DNA of 64,000 nt. Source: Taeniopygia guttata. Its lineage: Eukaryota; Chordata; Aves; Passeriformes; Estrildidae. Positions 31,797-40,607 of the stretch are shown piece by piece. Both the position numbers and the translations under genes were made by a program. Numbering within the stretch: the first letter of the stretch is position 1; every line of letters starts with the position of its first letter. Location: positions 19,875,001 to 19,939,000 of the forward strand of contig NC_133036.1 of assembly GCF_048771995.1 (NCBI RefSeq), in the 5' to 3' direction. The notes under the pieces were generated by a model that was given only the letters and a program-made list of their open reading frames with translations, was not told the origin of the DNA and did not search any database.

Positions 31797-34231
31797 CTGG
31801 AACATAACACAACAGGGAAAAGCTGGTGAACACTGGGGGAAAGGGTACAGGGAAGTGTGAAACAGCTGATTTCCTAAAGATCAAAAATACTTCAAAACTT
31901 GCTTACAGCTTTAAAACAGCCATGTTCTACAAGCCTGAGTTTTGAACTGCAGTGAGTGAGGCTCTTCTAACAGCACTGTTCTGGCAGCCTCTCGAGCATT
32001 GTGGCTTTGCTACAGCACATCAGTTCCAGTGAAGCTGTGCCAGTTCAAACCCGCTGGGGTCTTGGCTGAGAGTACCAGTATTCAAAAAAAAGGAAGAGAG
32101 TAAGGAAGTAATTTTAGTCAAACTAGAGAAATAAACCTTTTGTATTCTACTGAACCTAAGCTTTTGAAGCAAACACAGATTATAGAATGAATCACTGAGG
32201 TCTTTTCTTGAAGAAAAAGACATGATGCACTCACTGTGAATCCCATTTCTGAACTGGGGACAAGTCTGTAATATTTTCTTTTTCCATGGTTCAAGCTCCT
32301 GCGGTGAACTTTACTACCCTGGAATTAAACTGCCATTTTTTAAAAGCAGCTTTCTGAGGAGAGACTATTCTAATAGAATTATTGTCCAAACACCTCTCTT
32401 TGTGCTGCTGCTGTGCAGAACTTAAAAACTGTTCAATGTTTGCATGGTTTTAGAGCAACCCCAGGCACGAGGCCTAGTTTGTAACATGGAAGTGGTTTTT
32501 GGTTTTGTCTGAAACCCTGTGATAGGAGAGACTATTCTGAGCTGGGCATGACCAACTCCTCGCAAGTCACAACAGAGCAGAGGTGAGAACCCAAAGTCAG
32601 GATTTCCAGGAGTGGGGTACCTTGTTTTCAGGCTGCCCAGCTTGGGCCAGACCAAGGCTGATCCCTGAGCATCGGTGTCACAAGCAGGAGGCTCAGGAGA
32701 ACAAAATTAACCCCCAGAATGGCCACAGTATAATTCTCAAAGAAATCTGTTAACAGCGTCCTGCACTCCTCACCTTCTGTTCCTTCTGGAGGTGGGGCAG
32801 CTGCAGGCACTGCAGGAACACCAGAGCAGGTGAGAGGCAGGACATGGGACATACTATTCCATGTATTCAGTAGCTTTTAATCAAATCTGTACATGCACAA
32901 GGTACTGTTGTTCTCCAACTTGTTCTCCAATTATTTCAGGCCTGCAGCAGGCTGTCTTACACTTTGGGTTGCCCACAGTGGTCTTCAAAGTTTAATTTTA
33001 ATGCAGCCTAGGATTCTTGTGTTAGGAAAAGCTGAAACCATTAAGTGTAGACCTATCTTATGCTTTGCCCTGTTTTAGGGAGATGAGTGAGAAGAACAGG
33101 AATTTACAGCTGTTTGAAAATCCACGGGTGAGGCCTAAGTGCAGGAAGAATCAAAGAATCACCAGCACTTGTTGTCAAAGCAAGGGCAATAAGTCTGCGT
33201 TTGGGTATTTGGGGAGTCTGTTTAAATTTGGGATGAGTGAAGACGGCTGTGTCTCTGGGCAATGAGATGTGCTCAGTGTGCTGGGGAAGCGGGGTAACCG
33301 TGGCCACCCCGCTGCAAACCCAGCAGAATTTCCTCTTTGCAAGGGGCTGTCCGTGCCGCTCCAGCAGCTACAGGCTCTGAGCTGGGATCAGGGACCAGCC
33401 GGGATCAGCTCCCCGGCCTTTGGCCACGGCTGAAAACATCTGTGCTCACAGACAGGTTCTGCTCACAGCTTTCAGCGATGGAAGCAAAGCCTTTCCGAGT
33501 AGCTGTTACCTTCCCTGCCGTCTGTCCCAACCCCCGGAGCTGCTCAGCACTGAGGGCCTCAGCAAGGACAGGGCCTGTGAAGGCCAATGAACACCTCAGA
33601 GCAGCCCTGCACCGGGCCGGGCACCCTGCCCCGAGCCGGATGTGCCCTGCCCCGAGCTCCAAGTGCCCTGCCCCGCTCCCAATCCCGGGCTGGATGTGCC
33701 CTGGCCCCGCTCCGTGCCCTGGCCCCGCTCCCTGTCCCGGGCTGGATGTGCCCTGCCCCGCTCCCTATCCCGGGCTCGATGTGCCCTGGCCCCGCTCCGT
33801 GCCCTGGCCCCGCTCCCTATCCCGGGCTCGATGTGCCCTGGCCCCGCTCCGTGCCCCGGCCCCGCTCCGTGCCCCGGCCCCGCTCCCAGCTCTCGGCTCC
33901 GCTGCCGAGCCCGGCCCGGGGAAGCAGCGCTGTAGCCGGGGCGGCGGTGCCGTACCTTGAGGGAGCGGATCTCCCGGCGCCAGGGGCACAGCAGGAGGTT
34001 GACGCAGAGCAGCTCCAGCAGCTCCAGCGCCTTGAGCAGGTCGCGCAGGGCGCGGCCGCCCCGCGCCCGCCGGCAGCGCTCGGCCACGGCGCGCACGTCC
34101 AGGGCCCCGCGGCGCCCCGCGCCCAGCAGCCGCCGCGCCCGGGCCTTGAGCGCGGGGTCGGCGCAGGCCGCCAGCTGCCCCTGCGCCGCCAGCCGCGACT
34201 CGTACTCCCGCCTCAGCGCCCGCTCCGCCAT
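30366..34231 (-). CDS. SPATA2-family protein with PUB-type N-terminal region (two exons, complete)
   Basis: Exon 1 is 34231-33956 and exon 2 is 31796-30366, joined in phase 0 into 568 residues. Across the junction ALELLELLCVNLLLCPWRRE and IRSLK/TFTGNFVYYI match the SPATA2 signature [20 protein letters not shown], then TYTGPFVYYV. GYVATTATEF, AFEIFLARIECEAILEM matches SFELFLAKVECEQMLEI. This N-terminal half (to about residue 160) is the PUB-type region through which SPATA2 binds CYLD. SPATA2 links CYLD to the HOIP ligase of the LUBAC complex in TNF-type signalling. The C-terminal 400 residues are acidic, Ser/Pro-rich and apparently disordered. They lack the Cys-rich zinc-binding part and the HOIP-binding segment of SPATA2, as far as I can see. 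One PxQE motif (VPQQE) could bind TRAFs, but is weak evidence. It differs strongly from both SPATA2 and human SPATA2L, so I give no symbol; it may be a third paralogue. Confidence 0.85.
32628..32812 (-). other. Open frame with a predicted membrane segment inside SPATA2-like intron
   Basis: After a good acceptor-like TGTTCCTGCAG, a minus-strand frame reads PAAAPPPEGTEGEECRTLL, then FFENYTVAILGVNFVLLSLL, a 20-plus residue hydrophobic stretch, and a stop at 32628. It is out of frame for splicing from exon 1 of the surrounding gene, and joining exon 1 directly to exon 2 restores the family alignment without it. It could be an exon of another transcript or chance. Confidence 0.2.
33620..33900 (-). 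repeat. C-rich irregular minisatellite in SPATA2-like intron 1
   Basis: Repeated blocks of ctggatgtgccctg, ccccgctccgtgccctggcc and cccgctccctatcccgggct occur in irregular order. The array starts about 55 bp from the exon 1 donor. The gene's sense strand is the G-rich one. Long overlapping frames here on both strands are repeat by-products. Confidence 0.88.
33956..34231 (-). CDS. SPATA2-like gene exon 1
   Basis: The exon has 276 nt (92 codons), from ATG at 34231-34229 (context gccATGgc inverse of cgccatgg, strong Kozak) to AAG before GTACGG. It starts MAERALRREYESRLAAQGQL and ends CPWRREIRSLK. It lies in a CpG island. Confidence 0.85.
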
Positions 34232-34362
34232 GGCCCCGGCCCGCCGCCCCGCCCCGCGCCGCCATTGGCCCGCGCCGCCGCGCGCCCGCCTGCCATTGGT
34301 GCTCCCGCCTGTCAGTCAGGCCGGGGGCGGAACCCCGCCAAGCGAAAGTGAAAGTGAAAGCG
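34232..34362 (-). promoter_or_regulatory. SPATA2-like promoter region with two inverted CCAAT boxes and an ISRE
   Basis: Going upstream from the start codon there are CCAAT boxes on the minus strand at 34268-34264 and 34298-34294, exactly 30 bp apart, then a GC-box-like gggggcgg at 34323-34330, then the GAAA triplet element at 34343-34361. The whole interval is CpG-rich without a TATA box. The function of each site is inferred from consensus. Confidence 0.55.
34343..34361 (-). promoter_or_regulatory. Candidate interferon-stimulated response element (ISRE / IRF site)
   Basis: The plus strand reads CGAAAGTGAAAGTGAAAGC: three GAAA cores spaced by two bases. The minus strand thus reads TTTCACTTTCACTTTC, fitting the ISRE core TTTCNNTTTC twice over. 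Tandem GAAANN repeats are bound by IRF proteins and ISGF3. It lies 112-130 bp upstream of the start codon. Confidence 0.65.
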
Positions 34363-34389
34363 GCGCGGCGGGGCGGGGAAGGCGGGGCG

Positions 34390-35192
34390 GGGAGGGCGGG
34401 AGGGCCGGGCCGGGCCGGGTCGGGTCGGGTTGGGTTGGACTGGGTTGGGTTGTGTTTGTCTGGGCCGGGCCGGGCCGGGCTTGGCTGGGCTGGGTTGAGT
34501 TGGGTTGGGCTGGGCTGGGCTGGGCTGGGCTGGGTTGGGTTGGGCTGGGCTGGGCTGGGCTGGGCTGGGCTGGGCTGGGTTGGGTTGGGTTGGGTTGGGT
34601 TGGGTTGGGTTGGGCTGGGCCGGGCCAGGCCGGGCCGGGTTGGGTTGGGCTGGGTTGTGTTTGGCTGGGTTGGGTTTGGCTTGGCTTGGCTGGGTTTAGC
34701 TGAGTTGGGTTGGGTTGGGTTGGGTTTGGCTGGGCTGGGTTGGGCTTGGCTGGGCTGGGTTTGTCTTGGCTGGGTTGGGTTGGGCTGGGCTGGGTTGGGT
34801 TTGGCTTGGCTTGGCTTGGCTTGGCTGGGTTGGGTTTGGCTTGGCTTGGCTGGGTTGGGTTGGGTTTGGCTTGGCTTAGCTGGGTTTATCTGAGCTGGGC
34901 TGGGTTTGGCTGGGTTTGGCTGGGCTGGGTTGGGTTTGGCTTGGCTTGGCTGGGTTTAGCTGAGTTGGGTTGAGCTGGGTTGTGTTTGGCTGGGTTGGGT
35001 TTGGTTTGGCTGGGCTGGGTTGGGCTGGGTTGGGTTGGGTTTGGCTTGGCTTGGCTGGGTTGGGTTGGGTTTGGCTTGGCTTGGCTTGGCTGGGTTGGGT
35101 TGGGTTCGGCTTAGCTGGGTTTAGCTGAGCTGGGCTGGGTTTAGCCGAGCTGGGCTGGGTTTGTCTGAGCTGGGCTGGGCTGGGTTTGGGAT
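34390..35192 (+). repeat. Degenerate pentanucleotide array (TTGGG/CTGGG)n
   Basis: About 800 bp consist of 5 bp units, mainly ttggg, ctggg and later ttggc/ctgag, with local higher-order patterns (tgggtttggcttggcttggc). The left end grades into ccggg/tcggg units. The plus strand is rich in GGG runs separated by two bases, so it could form G-quadruplexes. It is not the TTAGGG telomere repeat. Open frames through it (GLGWAGLGW type) are artefacts. Confidence 0.95.
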
Positions 35193-36584
35193 GTCGCGCC
35201 AGGGGCACTGAGGGGACGGGAGAGTGTGGGAATGTCCCGGGCCGTCAGTGCTCCCCGGCACACAGTGCCAATTCTCACACTGCAGGGTGGTGCTTCTGTA
35301 CTTTAACTTGGTTTGCTCGATGCAAGGAGCTGCTGGTAACCCACCGAAAGCTCCCAGTCATTAAAAGTTTGCACTATTTGTGCATTTTAACAGAGGTATC
35401 AGCACTCTTTGGTCACAAATGGTATAGCTTCTGTGTTGGTGGTTATGTTTCCAGCTGGAAGAGGTTTGTGTCTGCTGTGGGGGTGACAAGTGCCCTGCAC
35501 CCGGGTTAAATGGAGCAGCTGGAAAACACACCTGTGGTCCAGGTGCTTTTCTAACCTTGATTTTTGGTATCTGCATTTTTGAGTCACCACCTGTGGTCAC
35601 CATGATGTTGGTGCACCTGTGTGACTTCACAAATTGAGAAATATTCTCTCATATGATGATTATTATTTTAATTCACAGAAGTCTATAGTCATAATTTCAC
35701 ATAGAAATTATTTCTGTAGTTTAAAGAGGGGAATAATTTGTCAGACTGTACCAAGACCATTTAGATCAGTTGGATGTAGTTTCCATTCAGGAAATATATC
35801 TTGCTCTGCTAAAAATTGATCTATTTGAATATTTCTGGGATGATTGGCATATTATTTCCTGGCTTTTCATCTTTTCCCTTGGTGATATGTTGCCATTTTC
35901 AGTGTCCTGCCTTCAGTAATTTGACTCTGCCCTTCTGGAGCTTGGACACTGACTTGTCCCCCAGAGCAGGAGGGACCTGACTGCTCCAGTGCTTACTCCT
36001 GTGGCCTCTGACAAAGGTAAAATCCAAATGTAAGTGACTGAAGCACAAAGTTGCTTCCTCAGCAGTTGCTCAGTTGTGGCTGGTCCCAGAGACGTAAAAT
36101 AAAAAGCACAGAAGCCAATCCAAACACGTGTGTGTTCTTTACTAAAAGTTCAGTATAAGATCAATATACTAAAAATTGAAGCAGAAGAGATGACTACAGA
36201 AATACAAGGGTTGTTATCATGTAGCAAGAAACAGCATGTCCAAAATTCTTTCTGATTTTACCCATGTAATAAAGCAAAGGCCTGTGTTAAACCTGGGTTT
36301 TTTAGCACTGGTATTAGAATTATGCAAGGGTTTAGGATAATATCTGATAGCAGGAGATGAATTTCTCAAGAGCAACATCACTGCCAACTTTGCTGAGATT
36401 TACCCAAGATCTGCAATATTTTCATGAAATGAAAGCATGTTCTTACTGAATCATTACAAGCAATTTCAACACTTGCAGTAGCAGCATTGGAAGCTGTTGG
36501 AGCAGCTTCACAGCTGCAAACTCTCGGTAGAGTTTTACAGCTAATTTTTTCCTTTCTAGCGCTGTCTGTTTGGATTTATAAGCT

Positions 36585-36601
36585 CCCCCCCCCCCCCCCC
36601 C
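36585..36601. repeat. Poly(C) run
   Basis: Seventeen consecutive C residues are seen directly. A G run on the minus strand is a possible assembly or sequencing weak point. Confidence 0.9.
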
Positions 36602-38018
36602 AGCTTTGTTGGATATCAATCAGTTAAAAAGCTTAACAAGAGCAGAAAATGCTAAACCATTCCTGCAAGTGACGGTGCTAAGATGTCACAGAAGGAAGCA
36701 CACTCTGCCTCCAATTCACAGCTTGTTTTAAAATTATATATGTTTGTTATGAATCACAAAACCCAAGTATTCAGTGGTAACTCAGAAAAATGCTACAGTG
36801 TGGATGTGGATGTTTTGGTTGGCTCCCATATCCATGTGACAGCAGCTCGGATTATTTGGATATTCTGTGATAACAGGATGAGAGAATTTTATGGCGTTTA
36901 TTCCACACCACCAGAGGGAGCAGGGAGAGGTGTGTAAGAAATGCTGCCAAACCCAGAGCACAGCGTCAGGGACACGTCACTGTTACTGAAGGAAGAAAGA
37001 AAGACTTGGATTCGTTTTTACAATTTTCTAATGCATTGCTAACATGAGGTAATATGTAAATCTCCCATTCTCATCAGAAGTCTACTTAAAGTCAGCTTGT
37101 TTTGTAAACCACAGCTACAGAGTTGGTGAAAGGGCAGGAAATCCCTGTTAAAAAGGTTAAAAGTCAAACCAGAGAGTTTCCAACCATGCAGAGAAACTGA
37201 ACATCAGTAACGGGGCAGGGACTTGTCTGCCATGTGTGAAAAGCACTCTGTGCCTGTCTGCAGAGGAGCCTGCAGCTTGGTCATGGGAAAAAATCCCACT
37301 TTCCTTCTGCTGTGGGTTCATTAGATTGCCCCAGCCAGGCCCTGCAAGCCAGGCCCGTTCTGCACAGCCACCCCGGGCTCCCTCTCTGCTGCCTCCCCGC
37401 CACTAAACCTGACTGCGGCACTTCTGAGCATCTCTGCCCCTCACAGGTGGGGCAGAGAGTCCTTTCTCTCCTTGCAGGGTGCTTTGCATGCCACAAAACT
37501 GTTCAAATGAATACTTTATAGAGAGGAGCAGTTCTCTCTGGTAAAAACACAAATGTGAGATAGAGCCTTTACCTTCCAGCAATGCCTGCCAGCAGTTCTA
37601 CGATGCAAAATGGTGAGTTTTTGTTCTTTTGGGGATAGTATACTGAGAATATTGAAAATCTTGCTGAACTGCAAAAGAATTCTCACATTTTAGCAAAACA
37701 CATATTTACTGTCATCTTCTTAGCAAAAAATGCGTGCTTACCTTATATCTCATCGTGTGCATATTTCTCAGTAATGGTATAATTTATATAGCAGTAAGAA
37801 CCATATAATTACTTCCCATCTAATTATTAATTATAATTGTGTCAATCTTTGGAGTGTTGAATGATAATTACAGTTGAAAATTATTCAGTATTTACAGAAA
37901 ATCCAAGTGCAATTTTAATAATTTGGATGCTGCTTCCTTTTAAACACCATTTACTATACTCAGCTTTACATATCCTTTAGTGGGGGATAGAAAATGAAGT
38001 CCATTCTCCCTCTGTAAA

Positions 38019-38022
<4 letters not shown>

Positions 38023-38055
<33 letters not shown>
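38023..38055. repeat. Poly(T) run (33 bases)
   Basis: An uninterrupted T run is preceded by ctgtaaaaaac and followed by agtgaaagtg. I see no retrocopy next to it on the minus strand, so I treat it as a simple repeat. Its true length in the genome may vary. Confidence 0.85.
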
Positions 38056-38057
<2 letters not shown>

Positions 38058-38437
38058 TGAAAGTGCCTCTAAGAAATTTCCTGGAGCTGAGCCTGTGATA
38101 ACTCTGCTCCCCTGCCACATCTCCTTGGCTCCTGTCCGGGTCACAGAGGGAGCCCAGGCTTGTGGATGCCCCAAGGGCTGACTGGAGCTCCATCCTGCTG
38201 TTGATGTGCTGCAGTCAGTTCTGCTTCCTGCCAACACCCAGACTCACCCAGGGATTTTCCATTACACACAGAACTTAAAAATTACTAAAAAATGTAGAAT
38301 GCAAGTGTTTCGTACAACACCACGTTTCAAAACAACACAGCAATTAAGTTTTCCAGGGGAAAGTCTCAAGGAAAGCACAGGTTTGAGCTCTCCTTGCTCT
38401 CGTGTGGGTTGTGTGTCCTCAGCCAGACACACAGAAG

Positions 38438-38549
38438 TTTTCAGATGAGGGTTGGGACTATTTCAGATGAGGGTTGGGACTATTTCAGATGAGGAATGGG
38501 ACTATTTCAGATGAGGGTTGGGACTGTTTCAGATGAGGAATGGGACTTT
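38438..38549 (+). repeat. 22 bp tandem repeat
   Basis: Five copies of a 22 bp unit (cagatgagggttgggactat plus tt) show ttggg/aatggg variants. The last copy runs into unique sequence at about 38549. Confidence 0.85.
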
Positions 38550-38559
38550 CCAGGCAGAA

Positions 38560-39300
38560 GTGAACAACGGGATCCCAACTCTGTTTCGTTTCAGGCAATA
38601 GACCGAAACCTCCCGGGCCACCTGGCCGCTAGTCTGAATCGTGCAGCATTTTTTTTGCTGGGCCATGGAATGGAAGTGGGGGAAGGAGATGTTCCTGTCC
38701 CACACGTGGGTCTGCCCCAGCCCGAGGTGAGCAGACAGAAGCTCGGGGGTGCGTTGTCTTTCAAAGGCGATCCAGCCCTGGGAGCTGCGGCTCCCGGCAG
38801 GGGAAGGGAGCCAGGGGTGCCCCTGAGGGGCTGGTCCGGCTCCTGCCCCGGAGGCAGTGCCCGCTCTGGGCACCCTCAGTGCCACACTCGTCTCCTCCTC
38901 GGGCCGGTGCCGGGAGGCTCCGTGGTCAGCGGAGCAGCCCCGGGGACGAGCTGCAGTGCCCGGCCCCGCTGTGCCCGAGCTGGGCCCCGGTGCCCCGCAC
39001 ACCGCCCGGGCCCGCGGGCTCCCATCCCGTGTCCCGGGCCCGCTCCTGGGTCCCTTTTCGCGGTCCCTCCTCTGAACTGGGCAGGCTCCGAGGCTCCCGA
39101 GGCTGTCGCTGTGCCCAGCCCGGCATCCCTGGTTTGCAGCGCACTCGCACAGCTCCTGGAGGTCCCTGTGCCCACACGGGAGCTCCGCTCCCCACGGGAA
39201 AAGAGACTGCATTCTGCTGGAAATGCAGCCGTGGCTGCGCCCCGGCCTGCAGCATCCCCTGGCATCGCTGTGCCTTCCCTTGGCTGCAGCCAGGCCCGTG
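38560..39300. other. GC/CpG-rich island without an assigned gene
   Basis: A block of about 700 bp is rich in CpG (for example cgggccggtgccgggaggct, cccggggacgagc). Long open frames run on both strands through it and into the adjacent 24 bp array (427 codons plus, 387 codons minus), but none has a recognisable domain. It may be an unmethylated promoter of an unseen or non-coding transcript; that is inference. Confidence 0.4.
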
Positions 39301-39308
39301 AAGGACGC

Positions 39309-39661
39309 GCAGCTCCAGTGCACAGCTGTGCTGCAGCTCCAGTGCACAGCTGTGCCGCAGCTCCAGTGCACAGCTGTGCTGCAGTTCCAGGGCACAGCCG
39401 TGCTGCAGCTCCAGTGCAGAGCTGTGCTGCAGCTCCAGTGCACAGCTGTGCTGCAGCTCCAGCTCACAGCCGTGCTGCAGCTCCACTGCACAGCTGTGCT
39501 GCAGCTCCAGTGCACAGCTGTGCTGCAGCTCCAGCGCAGAGCCGTGATGCAGCTCCAGGGCAGAGCTGTGCTGCAGCTCCAGTGCACAGCCGTGCTGCAG
39601 CTCCAGTGCACAGCTGTGCTGCAGCTCCAGTGCACAGCTGTGCTGCAGCTCCTGCTGCTGT
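39309..39661. repeat. 24 bp minisatellite
   Basis: About 15 copies of a 24 bp unit, agctccagtgcacagctgtg plus ctgc, show scattered substitutions. A unit length divisible by three keeps frames open on both strands. Confidence 0.95.
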
Positions 39662-40372
39662 AGCCAGCCGCACTGTGGGGACCCACGGCCACCTCTCTGC
39701 CACTTGTGGATGGTTTCGTTTGAGGAAGACTTGCAACAGGCTTTGCAATGACCTGGAAAGCCTGCTACCAAAGGAATAATGTGAATATTAAATTATTATT
39801 ATTTTCTTTTGCTTCTACATGGTACTGATAATAATCATTTCTGTAGTAGTGCTTTGCCTACTGAAACACACAGTTAGACAAAGAGTTACTTAAAAATGCT
39901 TTGTTGTCAATACACTGAATGAGCTGTACTAGTGACACCTACGATGACAACAAAAGCCTCTTCTTTTTCCTTCTGTTCTAAAACATGCAAAGTATCGTAA
40001 AATCAACAAGTAGCTTGACTGGATAACATTTATCCTCATAATGAGTGGCTGATTTCAATGGGTTCTGCAATGCTTCAGAAAGGTCACCTGTGCTGCTTGT
40101 CTCTGCTGCTCTTTTATGCTGTGTGATGCCATGGAACACTTTGAAGCACAAACAGGGAAATTCAGGTAAACTTGCAAAATTCACTGTAAAAAGAAAAATC
40201 CCATGGTATCCCTGTTCAAAGATATAAATTTGGTAAAACTTCCAGAGGTTTTTTTCTTCCATTGGTCTGAGTTCTCCAGAAGAACTGAAGGAAAGAGCCA
40301 CTTGCGTGGCGTGATCTGGGCTCTGCTGGCAGCAGGAGCGCGTTCCTGTTCCTGTCCCGGCTGGAGCCGTGC

Positions 40373-40607
40373 TCAGACGCCGCTGTCCCCGCACTGCGAG
40401 ATCACTGCCAGCGCTGAGCTGGGCTGCTGCAAGTCCTGCAGCCCCACTGCAGCATCTGCAGTCCCAGAGGCTGCCTCCTCTTCCTGCCTGATACAGGTAT
40501 TTCGGGGTATTTCATTTCTTTGGCAAGGGTCTGTAAGGGAATATGGGGGGGGATCATCTGTGGGAATATATATTTGTGTTGCTCCTGGCCCCACACATTC
40601 GTCATAG
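40373..40607 (-). CDS. BEAN1: BEAN1 last coding exon
   Basis: The exon has 235 nt, from acceptor TCTTTCAG to stop TGA at 40375-40373. It encodes YDECVGPGATQIYIPTDDPP, PYSLTDPCQRNEIPRNTC and an acidic/Ala-rich tail. The first part is clearly BEAN1. The tail after SLTD does not resemble human BEAN1, so an unseen splice within this exon is possible. Confidence 0.87.

Larger units (their letters stand above)
35193..38434. other. Intergenic, no gene recognised
   Basis: Mostly A/T-rich unique sequence between the pentamer array and the 22 bp array. It includes a 17-base C run (36585-36601) and a 33-base T run (38023-38055). Open frames are short and unlike any family I know. Confidence 0.6.

Noticed and set aside
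33587-34703. Several long frames on both strands around SPATA2-like exon 1
   Set aside because: They are GC-rich shadows of exon 1 and of the adjacent C-rich and pentamer arrays.
34390-35192. Possible interstitial telomere repeat
   Set aside because: The units are TTGGG/CTGGG pentamers, not the vertebrate TTAGGG hexamer.
38023-38200. Poly(T) run as the tail of a minus-strand processed pseudogene
   Set aside because: Neither flank resembles a known mRNA 3' end and I see no target duplication.
38496-39779. Frames of 427 (plus) and 387 (minus) codons
   Set aside because: Both depend on the 24 bp array and the GC-rich island; simultaneous long frames on both strands are expected from such sequence. 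No domain is visible.
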